Shown here: positions 42,641-50,454 of the stretch, piece after piece | Layout of the letters: each line of letters begins with the position of its first letter | Numbering within the stretch: the stretch's first letter is position 1 | Origin: Clostridium_AW malenominatum | GTDB taxonomy: Bacteria; Bacillota; Clostridia; Clostridiales; Clostridiaceae | Direction: 5' to 3' | Length of the DNA stretch: 64,000 nt | Assembly: GCF_039521365.1 (NCBI RefSeq) | Contig: NZ_BAAACF010000001.1 | Span: 806,001-870,000 of the forward strand | Made by a program: the position numbers and the translations under genes | The notes under the pieces: model-generated | What the model saw: only the letters and a program-made list of their open reading frames with translations | What the model was told of the DNA's origin: nothing | The model's database searches: none

Positions 42641-42704
42641 GGACGGTTAATAACTTTTAAGCTTTTAGACAAGCATTATAGTGAAAAGTTGATAACCGTC
42701 CCTT
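42641..42704. repeat. GGGACGGTTAA inverted-repeat element (64 bases)
   Basis: The left end GGACGGTTAATAACTTTTAA and right end AAAAGTTGATAACCGTCC are imperfect complements. The interior is nearly identical to 34855 and 43347. It lies between the nitroreductase and the convergent small membrane protein gene. Confidence 0.87.
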
Positions 42705-42727
42705 TGATTTGTTTAATTTTTTTAGTT

Positions 42728-43027
42728 TCAGAATTTTTTTATAATCAATGCTAATAAAAAAGCAAAAATAAAGGTAATCGCAAATGTTAAAGCAACAGTT
42801 TTTATCCAAGTTCTTCCTAAAATTTTTTGTTTATATTGATATACTGTCATGGCGAAACCACTTATTATAACTATAATAAGTAAATCCCAGGCTGCTTCAT
42901 TGAACCTTACTCCCCTATACACAACATCAAGGAGTAATGTAAATGCAATGAAGTTATATCCAAATTTGTAACTAATATTTTCAATAAAAGTTGATCGTTC
43001 ATCTTTTTCTACCATCTTATTAATCAT
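42728..43027 (-). CDS. Small three-helix membrane protein, partner of an XRE regulator
   Basis: 99 residues with membrane helices at about residues 27-42, 51-66 and 75-97. The N-terminus (MVEKDERSTFIENISYKFGY) is short and charged. The start is ATG 43027, eight bases inside the 3' end of the XRE regulator gene and preceded by GAGGTT, so the two are coupled. Two-gene cassettes of an XRE repressor with such a membrane protein (DUF6773-like) are frequent in Firmicutes; the role is not established. I am not certain of the family assignment. Confidence 0.75.
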   Translation of the reverse strand: MINKMVEKDERSTFIENISYKFGYNFIAFTLLLDVVYRGVRFNEAAWDLLIIVIISGFAMTVYQYKQKILGRTWIKTVALTFAITFIFAFLLALIIKKF

Positions 43028-43247
43028 TATTTTTAACCTCCTCAAAATAAAATAAATCTTCAAATTTTTTATCAAGCACTTTTGAAAGAATTAATGCTAG
43101 TTTTGCAGTAGGACAGTACTGACCTGTTTCAATAGAACTAATTGTTTGTCGGGTTACACCTGCAAGTACAGCCAATTGTTCCTGTGATAGATTTTTTTCA
43201 GCACGAGCTACTTTTAGCCGGTTCATTAATTGGATACTTTCATTCAA
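43020..43247 (-). CDS. XRE/Cro-type HTH regulator (75 residues)
   Basis: 75 residues, almost all one helix-turn-helix domain of the HTH_3 type (KVARAEKNLSQEQLAVLAGV, TRQTISSIETGQYCPTAKLA) with a short tail (KKFEDLFYFEEV). It starts at TTG 43247 after GGAGGTGA. It is coupled to the small membrane protein. Two near-palindromic 12-base sites, 21 bases apart, overlap its promoter (43295 and 43316) and are the likely autoregulatory operators. Confidence 0.9.
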   Translation of the reverse strand: MNESIQLMNRLKVARAEKNLSQEQLAVLAGVTRQTISSIETGQYCPTAKLALILSKVLDKKFEDLFYFEEVKNND

Positions 43248-43268
43248 ACTATCACCTCCATTAACTAA

Positions 43269-43327
43269 ATGGTATCATATGGGAATATGTATGTCAAGTA
43301 TACTTTGCAAGATGACAAGTGTACTTG
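43269..43327 (-). promoter_or_regulatory. Promoter with two spaced operator-like repeats
   Basis: On the minus strand TTGACA (43292-43297), 17 bases, TACCAT (43269-43274). On the plus strand CAAGTATACTTT (43295-43306) and CAAGTGTACTTG (43316-43327) are two near-identical dyads whose starts are 21 bases, or two helical turns, apart. The first overlaps the -35 box, so binding there would repress the XRE operon. Confidence 0.6.
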
Positions 43328-43346
43328 TAATTTTAAACAGTAAATT

Positions 43347-43411
43347 GGGGACGGTTAATAACTTTTAAGCTTTTAGACAAGCATTGTAGTGAAAAGTTGA
43401 TAACCGTCCCT
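43347..43411. repeat. GGGACGGTTAA inverted-repeat element (65 bases)
   Basis: GGGGACGGTTAATAACTTTT and AAAAGTTGATAACCGTCCC enclose AAGCTTTTAGACAAGCATTG, nearly the same as the copies at 34855 and 42641. It lies between the XRE promoter and the aldo/keto reductase gene. Confidence 0.87.
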
Positions 43412-43507
43412 TTGTTTACTTTGCTTATTGGAAGGTATATATTAAAAGTTAAAGTAATAATATTTACAAGTACTAGATATTATTATTTATAAGAATGGAG
43501 TGAGGTT

Positions 43508-44644
43508 ATGTTATATAGAAAACTGGGGAAAACTAATGAGGAAGTATCCATATTAGGTTTTGGATGCATGAGATTTCCTGTAATAGATAATAATCCTGCC
43601 AAAATAAATGAAAAAGAGGCTATAAAACAAATAAGATATGGCATTGATAATGGAATTAACTATATTGATACTGCACACCCATATCATGGGGGGATGAGTG
43701 AGCCTCTAGTTGGAAAAGCACTTAAAGATGGCTATAGAGAAAGGGTGAAATTAGCCACAAAACTACCTTCTTGGCTAATAAATAGTAGAGAGGATATGGA
43801 CAAATATTTAAATGAACAGCTTGAAAAACTACAAACAGATTATATAGATTTTTATCTTATACATGCTTTAAATAAAGAATATTGGGAGAGTTTAAAAAAA
43901 TATAATGTATTTGATTTCTTAGATAAGGCTTTAGCAGATGGAAGAATAAAATATGCAGGTTTTTCTTTTCATGATGACTTAGATTTGTTTAAAGAAATAG
44001 TAGATTCCTATCACTGGAGCTTTTGTCAAATTCAATATAATTTTATGGATGAAAATTATCAAGCTGGAAGAGAAGGATTAGAATATGCAGCAAAAGAAGG
44101 CCTTGGAGTTGTAATAATGGAACCTCTTAGAGGTGGTAGTCTTGTAAAAAATATTCCAAAGGATGTTAAAGCTATATGGAATAAAGCTAAAAATAAAAGA
44201 ACTCCTGCAGATTGGGCACTAAAATTCATATGGAACCATCCAGAAGTAGATGTAGTTTTAAGTGGAATGAATGAAATTCAGCAGATAGAGGAAAATATAA
44301 AGTCTGCAAAAGAAGCCTATCCAAATTCACTAACAGAAAAAGAAATTGCATTAATAGATGAAGTTAAAGAAATATATAAATCCAGAATAAAAGTAAACTG
44401 TACAAACTGTAAATATTGTATGCCATGTCCCTTTGGGGTTGATATACCAGTAAATTTTGAGCTTTTAAATGATGCTTTTATATATGGAGATGTTAAAGCA
44501 TCGAAAAAAATATATAATATTGCAGTGGAAGATAATAAAAAAGCTTCAAACTGTAAAAAATGTGGAGTATGTGAAAAGGCATGTCCTCAACATATTCAAA
44601 TAAGAAAAATGCTAAAAGAAGTTGTAATAGCTTTCGAGAAATAA
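43508..44644 (+). CDS. Aldo/keto reductase with C-terminal 4Fe-4S domain
   Basis: 378 residues. The N-terminal about 280 form the aldo/keto reductase barrel: GFGCMRFPV, the catalytic-region YIDTAHPYHGG, DYIDFYLIHAL and DVVLSGM. The C-terminus carries two cysteine clusters, CTNCKYCMPCPFGVDIP (about 298) and CKKCGVCEKACPQHIQ (about 344), typical of ferredoxin-like [4Fe-4S] sites. This subclass presumably uses reduced iron-sulfur centres with, or in place of, NADPH; the substrate is unknown. GGAGTGAGGTT precedes the ATG. A terminator follows. Confidence 0.92.
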   Translation: MLYRKLGKTNEEVSILGFGCMRFPVIDNNPAKINEKEAIKQIRYGIDNGINYIDTAHPYHGGMSEPLVGKALKDGYRERVKLATKLPSWLINSREDMDKYLNEQLEKLQTDYIDFYLIHALNKEYWESLKKYNVFDFLDKALADGRIKYAGFSFHDDLDLFKEIVDSYHWSFCQIQYNFMDENYQAGREGLEYAAKEGLGVVIMEPLRGGSLVKNIPKDVKAIWNKAKNKRTPADWALKFIWNHPEVDVVLSGMNEIQQIEENIKSAKEAYPNSLTEKEIALIDEVKEIYKSRIKVNCTNCKYCMPCPFGVDIPVNFELLNDAFIYGDVKASKKIYNIAVEDNKKASNCKKCGVCEKACPQHIQIRKMLKEVVIAFEK

Positions 44645-44655
44645 AAGATCTATGT

Positions 44656-44697
44656 AATAAACCTATTCATTGTATATAAAATGAATAGGTTTATTTG
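44656..44697. terminator. Bidirectional terminator after the aldo/keto reductase
   Basis: AATAAACCTATTCATT and its exact complement AATGAATAGGTTTATT pair around an 8-base loop between convergent genes. Confidence 0.85.
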
Positions 44698-44735
44698 ATT
44701 TTAGGCATAAGTGTTAGATATAAATTTTAGGATAA

Positions 44736-45629
44736 TTATTTTTTTATTATTGGAACGTAAATATACATAGAAAGTTTTTTACATTCCCAAGGATGGCAGC
44801 GTTCATCATAGAATTCAAAGTCTAGTTTTGAATCATCAATTTCATATCCGGAGATTGGGAACCACTCTTCAAGTATATATTTCCAAGTGCCTTCAATTGA
44901 GCTTACAAAATCAGTTTCATCTACAGGGGGAGTGGTAAATACTGCATAGGTGGCGGAAGGTACTTCAAGCTTATACATATCTTCCATAGCGTTGTCAAAG
45001 TTCAAAACTTCTATTCCTAATACGTAGGAGAACTGGTCAGTTTCCATATTTGTATTTATGCAAATGCCATACTCTCCATGTCTAGGTGGATTTTGAGTTT
45101 CGTATAATTTAGCTTCCTTGCCTTCAATATTGCATTGGTTCCAAAATCCAGGAATATCTCTAGTATGAGCATTGTTTCTTAGAGTAGTTTTAAATTCATA
45201 TCCAACTATTTTAAAAGCATCTCTTTTAATTATTTTAGGTTCCATTATAACCCCTCCAATTCTATTTTCTCTTAATTTTTTTAGATCAATTTTCTGTGGA
45301 AAACCTATGGAGGCATGCATTCGATAAAAATTCGGTGCATATCCAAAATGTTTTTTAAAGGCCTTTGTAAATCCAGCATGAGTTTCAAAGCCATAATTTA
45401 ATGCTATATCAAGTATTTTTCCTCCATTACTAAGCTGGTAAAGGGCATATTGAAGTTTTCGTCTTGTCACATATTCCATTACAGGTAGTCCAACAAAACT
45501 ATTAAAAACTCTATAATAATGATAGGTTGAAAATCCTGCAATTTCAGCTAGCTCATTGACAGTTATTTTTTCAATAATATTATCATCGATGTAATCTATT
45601 GTCTTTTGTATTAAATCTATATAATCCAC
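44736..45629 (-). CDS. AraC-type regulator with GyrI-like effector-binding domain
   Basis: About 297 residues. The N-terminal AraC double helix-turn-helix (TVNELAEIAGFSTYHYYRVF; LDIALNYGFETHAGFTKAFK, HFGYAPNFYR) is followed by a GyrI/AraE_2 domain from about residue 130 (PKIIKRDAFKIVGYEF; SYVLGIEV; MYIYVPI at the end). This is a Rob/BmrR-like layout that binds small hydrophobic ligands. The start is GTG 45629, six bases after AGGAGG; the longer frame to 45734 would include that ribosome binding site as coding sequence. Likely a stress or drug-responsive activator; the target is unknown. Confidence 0.88.
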   Translation of the reverse strand: MDYIDLIQKTIDYIDDNIIEKITVNELAEIAGFSTYHYYRVFNSFVGLPVMEYVTRRKLQYALYQLSNGGKILDIALNYGFETHAGFTKAFKKHFGYAPNFYRMHASIGFPQKIDLKKLRENRIGGVIMEPKIIKRDAFKIVGYEFKTTLRNNAHTRDIPGFWNQCNIEGKEAKLYETQNPPRHGEYGICINTNMETDQFSYVLGIEVLNFDNAMEDMYKLEVPSATYAVFTTPPVDETDFVSSIEGTWKYILEEWFPISGYEIDDSKLDFEFYDERCHPWECKKLSMYIYVPIIKK

Positions 45630-45729
45630 AAGGTACCTCCTATAATAAAGAAATTGCCGTACGTTAATTATATAGTAGCATAGATATGAAGATACTTCTT
45701 TTCCTATTTTGCTAATGTATGAATATTGA

Positions 45730-45771
45730 TTCATGGAGATGGCTCTTAAGAAGTAGATGGAAGGAAACTAT
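45730..45771 (+). pseudogene. Remnant of a nitroreductase gene 3' end
   Basis: TTCATGGAGATGGCTCTTAA, then GAAGTAGATGGAAGGAAACT, then ATAG match the last about 45 bases of the nitroreductase gene (42558-42603: CATGAGGGTAGCTCTTAAGA, then AGTGGGATGGAAGGAAATTA) at about 85 percent by eye. A one-base deletion breaks the frame. Only the tail is left; it lies between the AraC and MNT genes. Confidence 0.6.
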
Positions 45772-45846
45772 AGAAACGTTTAAATATAATATAAATTTAG
45801 GATATAATAGAATTAAATAGATTATTTGACAGGTGGTGTTGAGGTG

Positions 45847-46248
45847 TTGAATAAAGAGTTTATCAATGGCATTAATGAAGTATTGATAGAAAAAATTAAT
45901 CCTTATTTAATATATGTTTTTGGTTCAGCAGCAAAGGGACTTTTAAGAGAAGATAGCGATATTGATATAGCTTTTTTGAGTGAAGAAAACCTTTCAGATT
46001 ACCAGGTTTTCATGGTAGCACAGGAGCTGGCTAGTAGTTTAAATAGAGATATAGATTTAATAGATTTAAAGAAAGCATCCACTGTATTTAAAGCTCAAAT
46101 TTTAGGTACAGGAATAAAGATTTATTGTACAGATAAAACTAGAAGAATGTATTTTGAGATGAGATCCCTAAAAGAATATGCTTTATTAAATGAAGAGAGG
46201 GAAATAATTTTGAAAGGTATAAAAGAAAGGGGAGGTATATATGGGTAA
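45847..46248 (+). CDS. mntA: MntA-like nucleotidyltransferase, antitoxin half of a HEPN-MNT pair
   Basis: About 133 residues. The nucleotidyltransferase active site is VFGSAAKGLLREDSDIDIAF, with GS and the DxD metal pair. The helical tail ends LKEYALLNEEREIILKGIKE. In HEPN-MNT (type VII) systems MntA neutralises HepT by adding AMP to it. The start is TTG 45847 (or GTG 45844) after GGTGGTG. The expected HEPN partner follows directly with an 8-base overlap but is cut to 44 residues, so this looks like an orphan antitoxin. Confidence 0.85.
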   Translation: MNKEFINGINEVLIEKINPYLIYVFGSAAKGLLREDSDIDIAFLSEENLSDYQVFMVAQELASSLNRDIDLIDLKKASTVFKAQILGTGIKIYCTDKTRRMYFEMRSLKEYALLNEEREIILKGIKERGGIYG

Positions 46249-46375
46249 TGATGTAATATTTAATAAGATAGAAGTTGTAGAAAGATGTATCAAAAGAATA
46301 AATGAAGTAAAGGATGTTGAAGCACATAAAAGGCTGTTGATAAATTATGTTACCAACAGCCTAACCTCTTCATAA
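46241..46375 (+). pseudogene. hepT: Truncated HEPN toxin gene
   Basis: Starting ATG 46241 after GGGGAGG, the first about 25 residues (MGNDVIFNKIEVVERCIKRI, then NEVK) match the N-terminus of HepT-type HEPN ribonucleases, normally about 140 residues long. The frame then runs through unrelated sequence and a terminator stem to stop at residue 44. The conserved RxxxxH active site of HEPN is missing, so the toxin is inactive. It overlaps the mntA stop by 8 bases, as in intact pairs. Confidence 0.72.
46331..46362 (+). terminator. Stem-loop after the HEPN-MNT remnant
   Basis: AGGCTGTTG and CAACAGCCT pair around 14 bases; the T-run is weak. It lies inside the remnant frame, consistent with a deletion joining the toxin 5' end to a downstream terminator. 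Confidence 0.5.
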
Positions 46376-46429
46376 TATTAATTCAGAGGTTTTTCACAAA
46401 ATAATATATAAACTTTATTTAATTAATTT

Positions 46430-47782
46430 TTACCAGCCATTTCCCCAAAATAAATACTCAGGGGCTTCTGAACCTGGTCCATAAGGTTCGCTTTCTATCA
46501 TTTTAAGGATTGCATTTTTTGCGCCCTCTACCATTTTAGTCTGTTCTGGTGGTGCAATTCCTACCATTTGTGCTCTTGAGGTTTTTCTAAACCATACATC
46601 CTTAACTCCATTCCATTCGCCTTTATATTCCCATATGTCTGCAGGTAATTCGTTATTCCATGCGCACTGCTCTTCAATTGTACCCTTTGGATTAGATTTG
46701 CCACCGCGATAAACTTCAATAGTATATGAATGTATACCAAGTCTACCGTATGTCCAATCTATCATTTCAGCAGAAGTAGGATAATCATCATAAGATTGTT
46801 TTGAATAAAATTTTCTACCAGTAGTATCCTCTAGTGCCTTTGTCATGTCAGCTGCAACTTTTTCCATAAATTTAGCATCCTTTGGTTTTTCAGGGGTATT
46901 GCACCATGGGGTTAGCACACATTGTATACCTGTGTGAAGGGTTGCTAAAGCATGAACTTTCTTTGTTAATAAGAAGTTTTGAACAGCTTTTACTTCAGGT
47001 TCTATAGCAGGATTAGCTCCTGCTCTTGTGTATGCATTGCCACCTAGTGCTGGTTTTCTATCTACATCTAAGTAATTCCATAAATAATCAAAGGTTCTAT
47101 TTAAATCAATAGTACTTTGCTTTGGATCATCTCCAAATACTCCATTTTTATCCCAATCAGCACTCTCCATACCAATCTTTTTCCTATCTTTTATAGCTGA
47201 ATCTTTAGCACCTACATATATGTCAGCTATTATTCCATCGCCATCTGTATCTGAATAAGGATCGCTAAATACTATATTGTTGCCATTACGATCTGTAGGT
47301 CTCAAGTTTTCTCTGATAGGATATATAAAGGATTGAGCATATCCATCAGGATTCATAACAGGCACAATGTATACTGTATAATTATCTAAGATATTCTTTA
47401 CTTTTTTATCAGTATTATAATTTGTAGCTAGCCACCAAGCAGTGTAAGATGCGCTTTCAGCTGATTCCTGCTCATTTCCATGAATATTTCCAATTACAGC
47501 AATACCAGTTTTGTTTTTTTCATTTTTTACATTACTGGTGAGTTCTATGGCATTTATCTTTCTTTCTCTCCAAGTGTGGCCTATTGGATAAGTTTTTGCT
47601 ATATTAGGATACTTAATGGCCAAATCTTTTAACAAATTATCATGAAATTCAATAGTATGTCTTTCATCCCAATTAATACTTTGCAATTTATCATCTGTGT
47701 TTTTATTACTTTGAGCAAATACAGAGTTACACGGTGCAATTAATAACACAAGAGCTAAAAACAATAAAGTAAGCTTTTTCAT
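46430..47782 (-). CDS. Secreted M14 zinc carboxypeptidase
   Basis: 450 residues. A signal peptide (KKLTLLFLALVLLIAPCNS, cut after VFA) precedes a metallocarboxypeptidase domain. The zinc ligands are GNIHGNEQESAE (HxxE) and the later His in ALATLHTGIQ, and the catalytic glutamate lies in YTIEVYRGG. DPYSDTDGDGIIADIYVG resembles a calcium-binding loop. It likely trims C-terminal residues from peptides outside the cell, supplying amino acids. The start is ATG 47782, with GGGGG before it; a longer frame has no ribosome binding site. No partner genes adjoin. Confidence 0.9.
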   Translation of the reverse strand: MKKLTLLFLALVLLIAPCNSVFAQSNKNTDDKLQSINWDERHTIEFHDNLLKDLAIKYPNIAKTYPIGHTWRERKINAIELTSNVKNEKNKTGIAVIGNIHGNEQESAESASYTAWWLATNYNTDKKVKNILDNYTVYIVPVMNPDGYAQSFIYPIRENLRPTDRNGNNIVFSDPYSDTDGDGIIADIYVGAKDSAIKDRKKIGMESADWDKNGVFGDDPKQSTIDLNRTFDYLWNYLDVDRKPALGGNAYTRAGANPAIEPEVKAVQNFLLTKKVHALATLHTGIQCVLTPWCNTPEKPKDAKFMEKVAADMTKALEDTTGRKFYSKQSYDDYPTSAEMIDWTYGRLGIHSYTIEVYRGGKSNPKGTIEEQCAWNNELPADIWEYKGEWNGVKDVWFRKTSRAQMVGIAPPEQTKMVEGAKNAILKMIESEPYGPGSEAPEYLFWGNGW

Positions 47783-47985
47783 ATACATCCCCCTTAAAAA
47801 ATAATAAGTCATATATATTATTTTGTGATATCTAATTTACTCTTTTTTTAAATTATATTCAGCTTGGGTACAATATATTTCAGTAAGCTACAAATCTTTA
47901 TCTTTTAAGGACTTAAAAATATTAATATTCTTACTGTCTGTCTTTGTGTCTCTGTCAAATGTGTTTAAAATTTGTCCATAGTCCA

Positions 47986-48015
47986 TTGACAAATGTCTAT
48001 ATTTCGTAGTACACT
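47986..48015 (+). promoter_or_regulatory. Promoter upstream of sstT
   Basis: TTGACA (47986-47991), 18 bases, TACACT (48010-48015). The rest of the 322-base gap (47783-48104) holds A/T-rich sequence, a GTCAAATGTG/CATTGACA partial dyad and a tandem repeat, but no gene. Confidence 0.55.
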
Positions 48016-48040
48016 ATACTGAAGATTTAGATAGTTATAC

Positions 48041-48088
48041 GCTGCTGTATTTATATCTTAATTAGTTGTTGCATTTATATCTTATTTA
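48041..48088. repeat. 24-base imperfect tandem duplication in the sstT leader
   Basis: GCTGCTGTATTTATATCTTA (plus ATTA) is followed directly by GTTGTTGCATTTATATCTTA (plus TTTA), 20 of 24 bases alike. It lies between the promoter and the ribosome binding site. Confidence 0.6.
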
Positions 48089-48104
48089 GAGGAGGAAAAA
48101 ATTT

Positions 48105-49337
48105 ATGAAAAATCTAATGAAAAAATGGAATGAATTGAGTCTGGTAAAACAAATAATTGTAGGTTTAATTATTGGTATTATCTTGGCTGTAGCTATTCCA
48201 GAAGCAGCAAAACCAATCGTAATTATAGGTTCTTTATTTGTAGGTGCTTTAAAAGCAGTGGCTCCTATATTGGTGTTCTTCTTAGTTATGTCGGCCATTG
48301 CTCAACATAAGGCTGGTCATGAAACCAATATGAAATCTATTATCGTTTTGTATCTTTTAGGAACATTTTTAGCGGGACTTTTAGCAGTTGTTGCAAGTTT
48401 TATGTTCCCAGTAAATCTAACACTTACAGCCAACGCTGAAAATGTAACGGCTCCTGGAGGTGTGGCAGAGGTTCTTAAATCACTACTGATGAACATTGTT
48501 GATAACCCAGTAAAAGCACTTTATAATGCTAACTATATCGGTATATTGTCTTGGGCGTTACTTCTTGGCTTTGCTTTAAGAAATGCACCTGACTCTACAA
48601 AAATTATGATTTCTAATTTTTCAGAAGCGGTATCTCAAATAGTTAAATGGGTAATAAACTTTGCACCATTAGGAATTATGGGTCTTGTATTCGATGCTAT
48701 TGCTACAAATGGAATAGAGTCCTTACTTAGTTATGGACAACTACTTGCAGTTCTGATTGGTTGTATGGCCTTTGTGGCTCTTGTTATCAATCCAATAATT
48801 GTGTTTGCATATATTCGTAAAAACCCATTTCCACTTGTATTTAAGTGCTTAAAGGAAAGTGGTATTACAGCATTCTTTACACGTAGCTCAGCGGCAAACA
48901 TCCCTGTAAATATGAGCTTGTGTGAAAAGTTAGGTTTAGATAAAGATACTTATTCTGTATCTATTCCATTAGGTGCTACCATAAATATGGCTGGTGCAGC
49001 TGTTACTATTGCTGTTTTAACCCTTGCAGCGGTTCATACCCTTGGCATTAAAGTGGACATAGGTACAGCAATAATCCTTAGCGTACTTTCAGCCATATGT
49101 GCTTGCGGTGCTTCAGGCGTTGCTGGTGGTTCTCTATTATTGATTCCTCTAGCATGTAGTCTTTTTGGTATACAAAATGATATTGCTATGAAGGTAGTTG
49201 GTGTAGGATTTATAGTAGGTGTTCTGCAAGACTCTTGCGAAACAGCACTTAACTCATCCACAGACGTGATTTTCACAGCAACGGCTGAATTTGCCAAGAG
49301 ACGTAAAGAAGGAAAAGAGATAGTTATAAATAGATAG
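48105..49337 (+). CDS. sstT: Na+/serine-threonine symporter SstT
   Basis: 410 residues of the dicarboxylate/amino-acid:cation symporter fold with about eight to nine membrane segments and re-entrant hairpins. The sequence around TRSSAANIPVNMSLCEKLGL, SIPLGATINMAGAAVTIAVL (substrate and Na+ site) and GVLQDSCETALNSSTDVIFT is characteristic of SstT rather than GltP. It takes up serine and threonine with sodium. GAGGAGG precedes the ATG. It stands alone behind the promoter at 47986 and ends in a strong terminator. Confidence 0.92.
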   Translation: MKNLMKKWNELSLVKQIIVGLIIGIILAVAIPEAAKPIVIIGSLFVGALKAVAPILVFFLVMSAIAQHKAGHETNMKSIIVLYLLGTFLAGLLAVVASFMFPVNLTLTANAENVTAPGGVAEVLKSLLMNIVDNPVKALYNANYIGILSWALLLGFALRNAPDSTKIMISNFSEAVSQIVKWVINFAPLGIMGLVFDAIATNGIESLLSYGQLLAVLIGCMAFVALVINPIIVFAYIRKNPFPLVFKCLKESGITAFFTRSSAANIPVNMSLCEKLGLDKDTYSVSIPLGATINMAGAAVTIAVLTLAAVHTLGIKVDIGTAIILSVLSAICACGASGVAGGSLLLIPLACSLFGIQNDIAMKVVGVGFIVGVLQDSCETALNSSTDVIFTATAEFAKRRKEGKEIVINR

Positions 49338-49372
49338 AAATAAAATTATAATGTTATTTACCCCTTTCAATA

Positions 49373-49412
49373 AAGCCTCCTATGACAGTTTAGGATTGTC
49401 ATAGGGGGCTCT
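49373..49412 (+). terminator. Terminator of sstT
   Basis: AGCCTCCTATGACA and TGTCATAGGGGGCT pair around a 10-base loop, followed by CTTGTTTTG. Confidence 0.85.
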
Positions 49413-49640
49413 TGTTTTGCTATGATAATTATAGGTGTTGACATTTTACATGGACAGATGAAGTTACAGCATCCCTAGATGCAGATAATGAAATGGAAGA
49501 AGCAAATCTTTAAATAAGGCAATTGATTGATAATCTTTTCAGGATTAATTTACCCTAAAAGGAAAATATTGATTAAAGTTTGATAATAGTGTAACATATA
49601 AATGTTACGCATAAATAAAAATAAAGTTAGGGGGAATCGT
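49413..49640. other. Intergenic region with a palindrome and no clear gene
   Basis: After the sstT terminator a short open run (about 49440-49513, protein-like but starting after a stop, ending TAA) may be a coding relic; I could not recognise it. GTAACATATAAATGTTAC (49591-49608) is an 18-base near-perfect palindrome close to the next gene, possibly an operator. Confidence 0.4.
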
Positions 49641-50291
49641 ATGCAATCAAAATGGTTGAAAGAACAAGAACGTATAGTTGATGAATTTCGTGAGAAAAAA
49701 AGAAAACAATTTCCTATGGTAGCAGGAATAATTTGTGTAATGCCTATTTTATTTTTGGTAATAGGTTTTATAAATGGTGGGATACCATCAGAAGAAAATA
49801 TGCCTGTTATGATTACAGTAATGGGTATTATCATAGCTGTAATCTGTTTAGCTCTTTTCTTAGGTAAACGTCAAAATAACAAACAAGGATGCCCAGAGCT
49901 TCGTAAAAATTTAGAAGAAATACTTATTACACAAGATGAAGCTTACCAATTTGACAGTGAGATGGCGTCAGCTCCTTTACATAGGGTTGAATTAAAAGAT
50001 GGTGAGGGTGAATATTATTTTACCGAACATTATTTAGTATACAAATTTGGCAGAGTTCCATTGACAGATTATAAGATTTTTAAGCTTTCAGAGGTTTATT
50101 CTACTAAAACTATATCCTTAAAAGATCATTCAAGTATTATTGGACTAGGAAGAGAATATTTTACTAATCTTTGTGATAAAGACCGCAATATATTAGGTGG
50201 AATCACAATTAAAAAGAAAAAACAATATGAGGAATTTATTGAGGCTTTGCAACGTTTTGTGCCCGATGTTAGGTTGGGAGAAGGAAGATAA
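49641..50291 (+). CDS. Two-helix membrane protein of unknown function
   Basis: 216 residues. A charged N-terminus (EQERIVDEFREKKRKQ) leads into two membrane helices (about 26-43 and 55-74). A soluble C-terminal domain of about 130 residues of mixed alpha/beta type follows (LHRVELKDGEGEYYFTEHYL, VYKFGRVPLTDYKIFK), resembling PH-like YcxB/PH_6-type domains. The ATG at 49641 follows AGGGGGAA; a longer frame to 49602 would run across a palindrome and lacks a ribosome binding site. No partner gene is evident. Confidence 0.75.
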   Translation: MQSKWLKEQERIVDEFREKKRKQFPMVAGIICVMPILFLVIGFINGGIPSEENMPVMITVMGIIIAVICLALFLGKRQNNKQGCPELRKNLEEILITQDEAYQFDSEMASAPLHRVELKDGEGEYYFTEHYLVYKFGRVPLTDYKIFKLSEVYSTKTISLKDHSSIIGLGREYFTNLCDKDRNILGGITIKKKKQYEEFIEALQRFVPDVRLGEGR

Positions 50292-50393
50292 TATATATTT
50301 ATATAGTGGACAAATTATTATATGAATATATAAGAAACAGAGGCTTAGCTATGGAGGCTTTTGAGCTATTATAAGGAATAATTTAAAGTACGT

Positions 50394-50434
50394 AACTAAC
50401 GGCGTTCTACTATAAGGTTGAACGCCGTTAGTTT
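50394..50434. terminator. Bidirectional terminator between the membrane protein and Cys-rich protein genes
   Basis: AACTAACGGCGTTC and GAACGCCGTTAGTT form a 14-base-pair stem with an 11-base loop and a T-run. Confidence 0.88.
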
Positions 50435-50454
50435 TATTCATTTTGCAAATCTTA

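Noticed and set aside
46139..46327. Minus-strand frame across the MNT/HEPN remnant
   Set aside because: Antisense to a recognised nucleotidyltransferase gene and without a start signal.
49440..49513. Short protein-like run ending in TAA after the sstT terminator
   Set aside because: It starts just after a stop, has no start codon with a ribosome binding site and I could not relate it to a family. Mentioned only as a possible relic.
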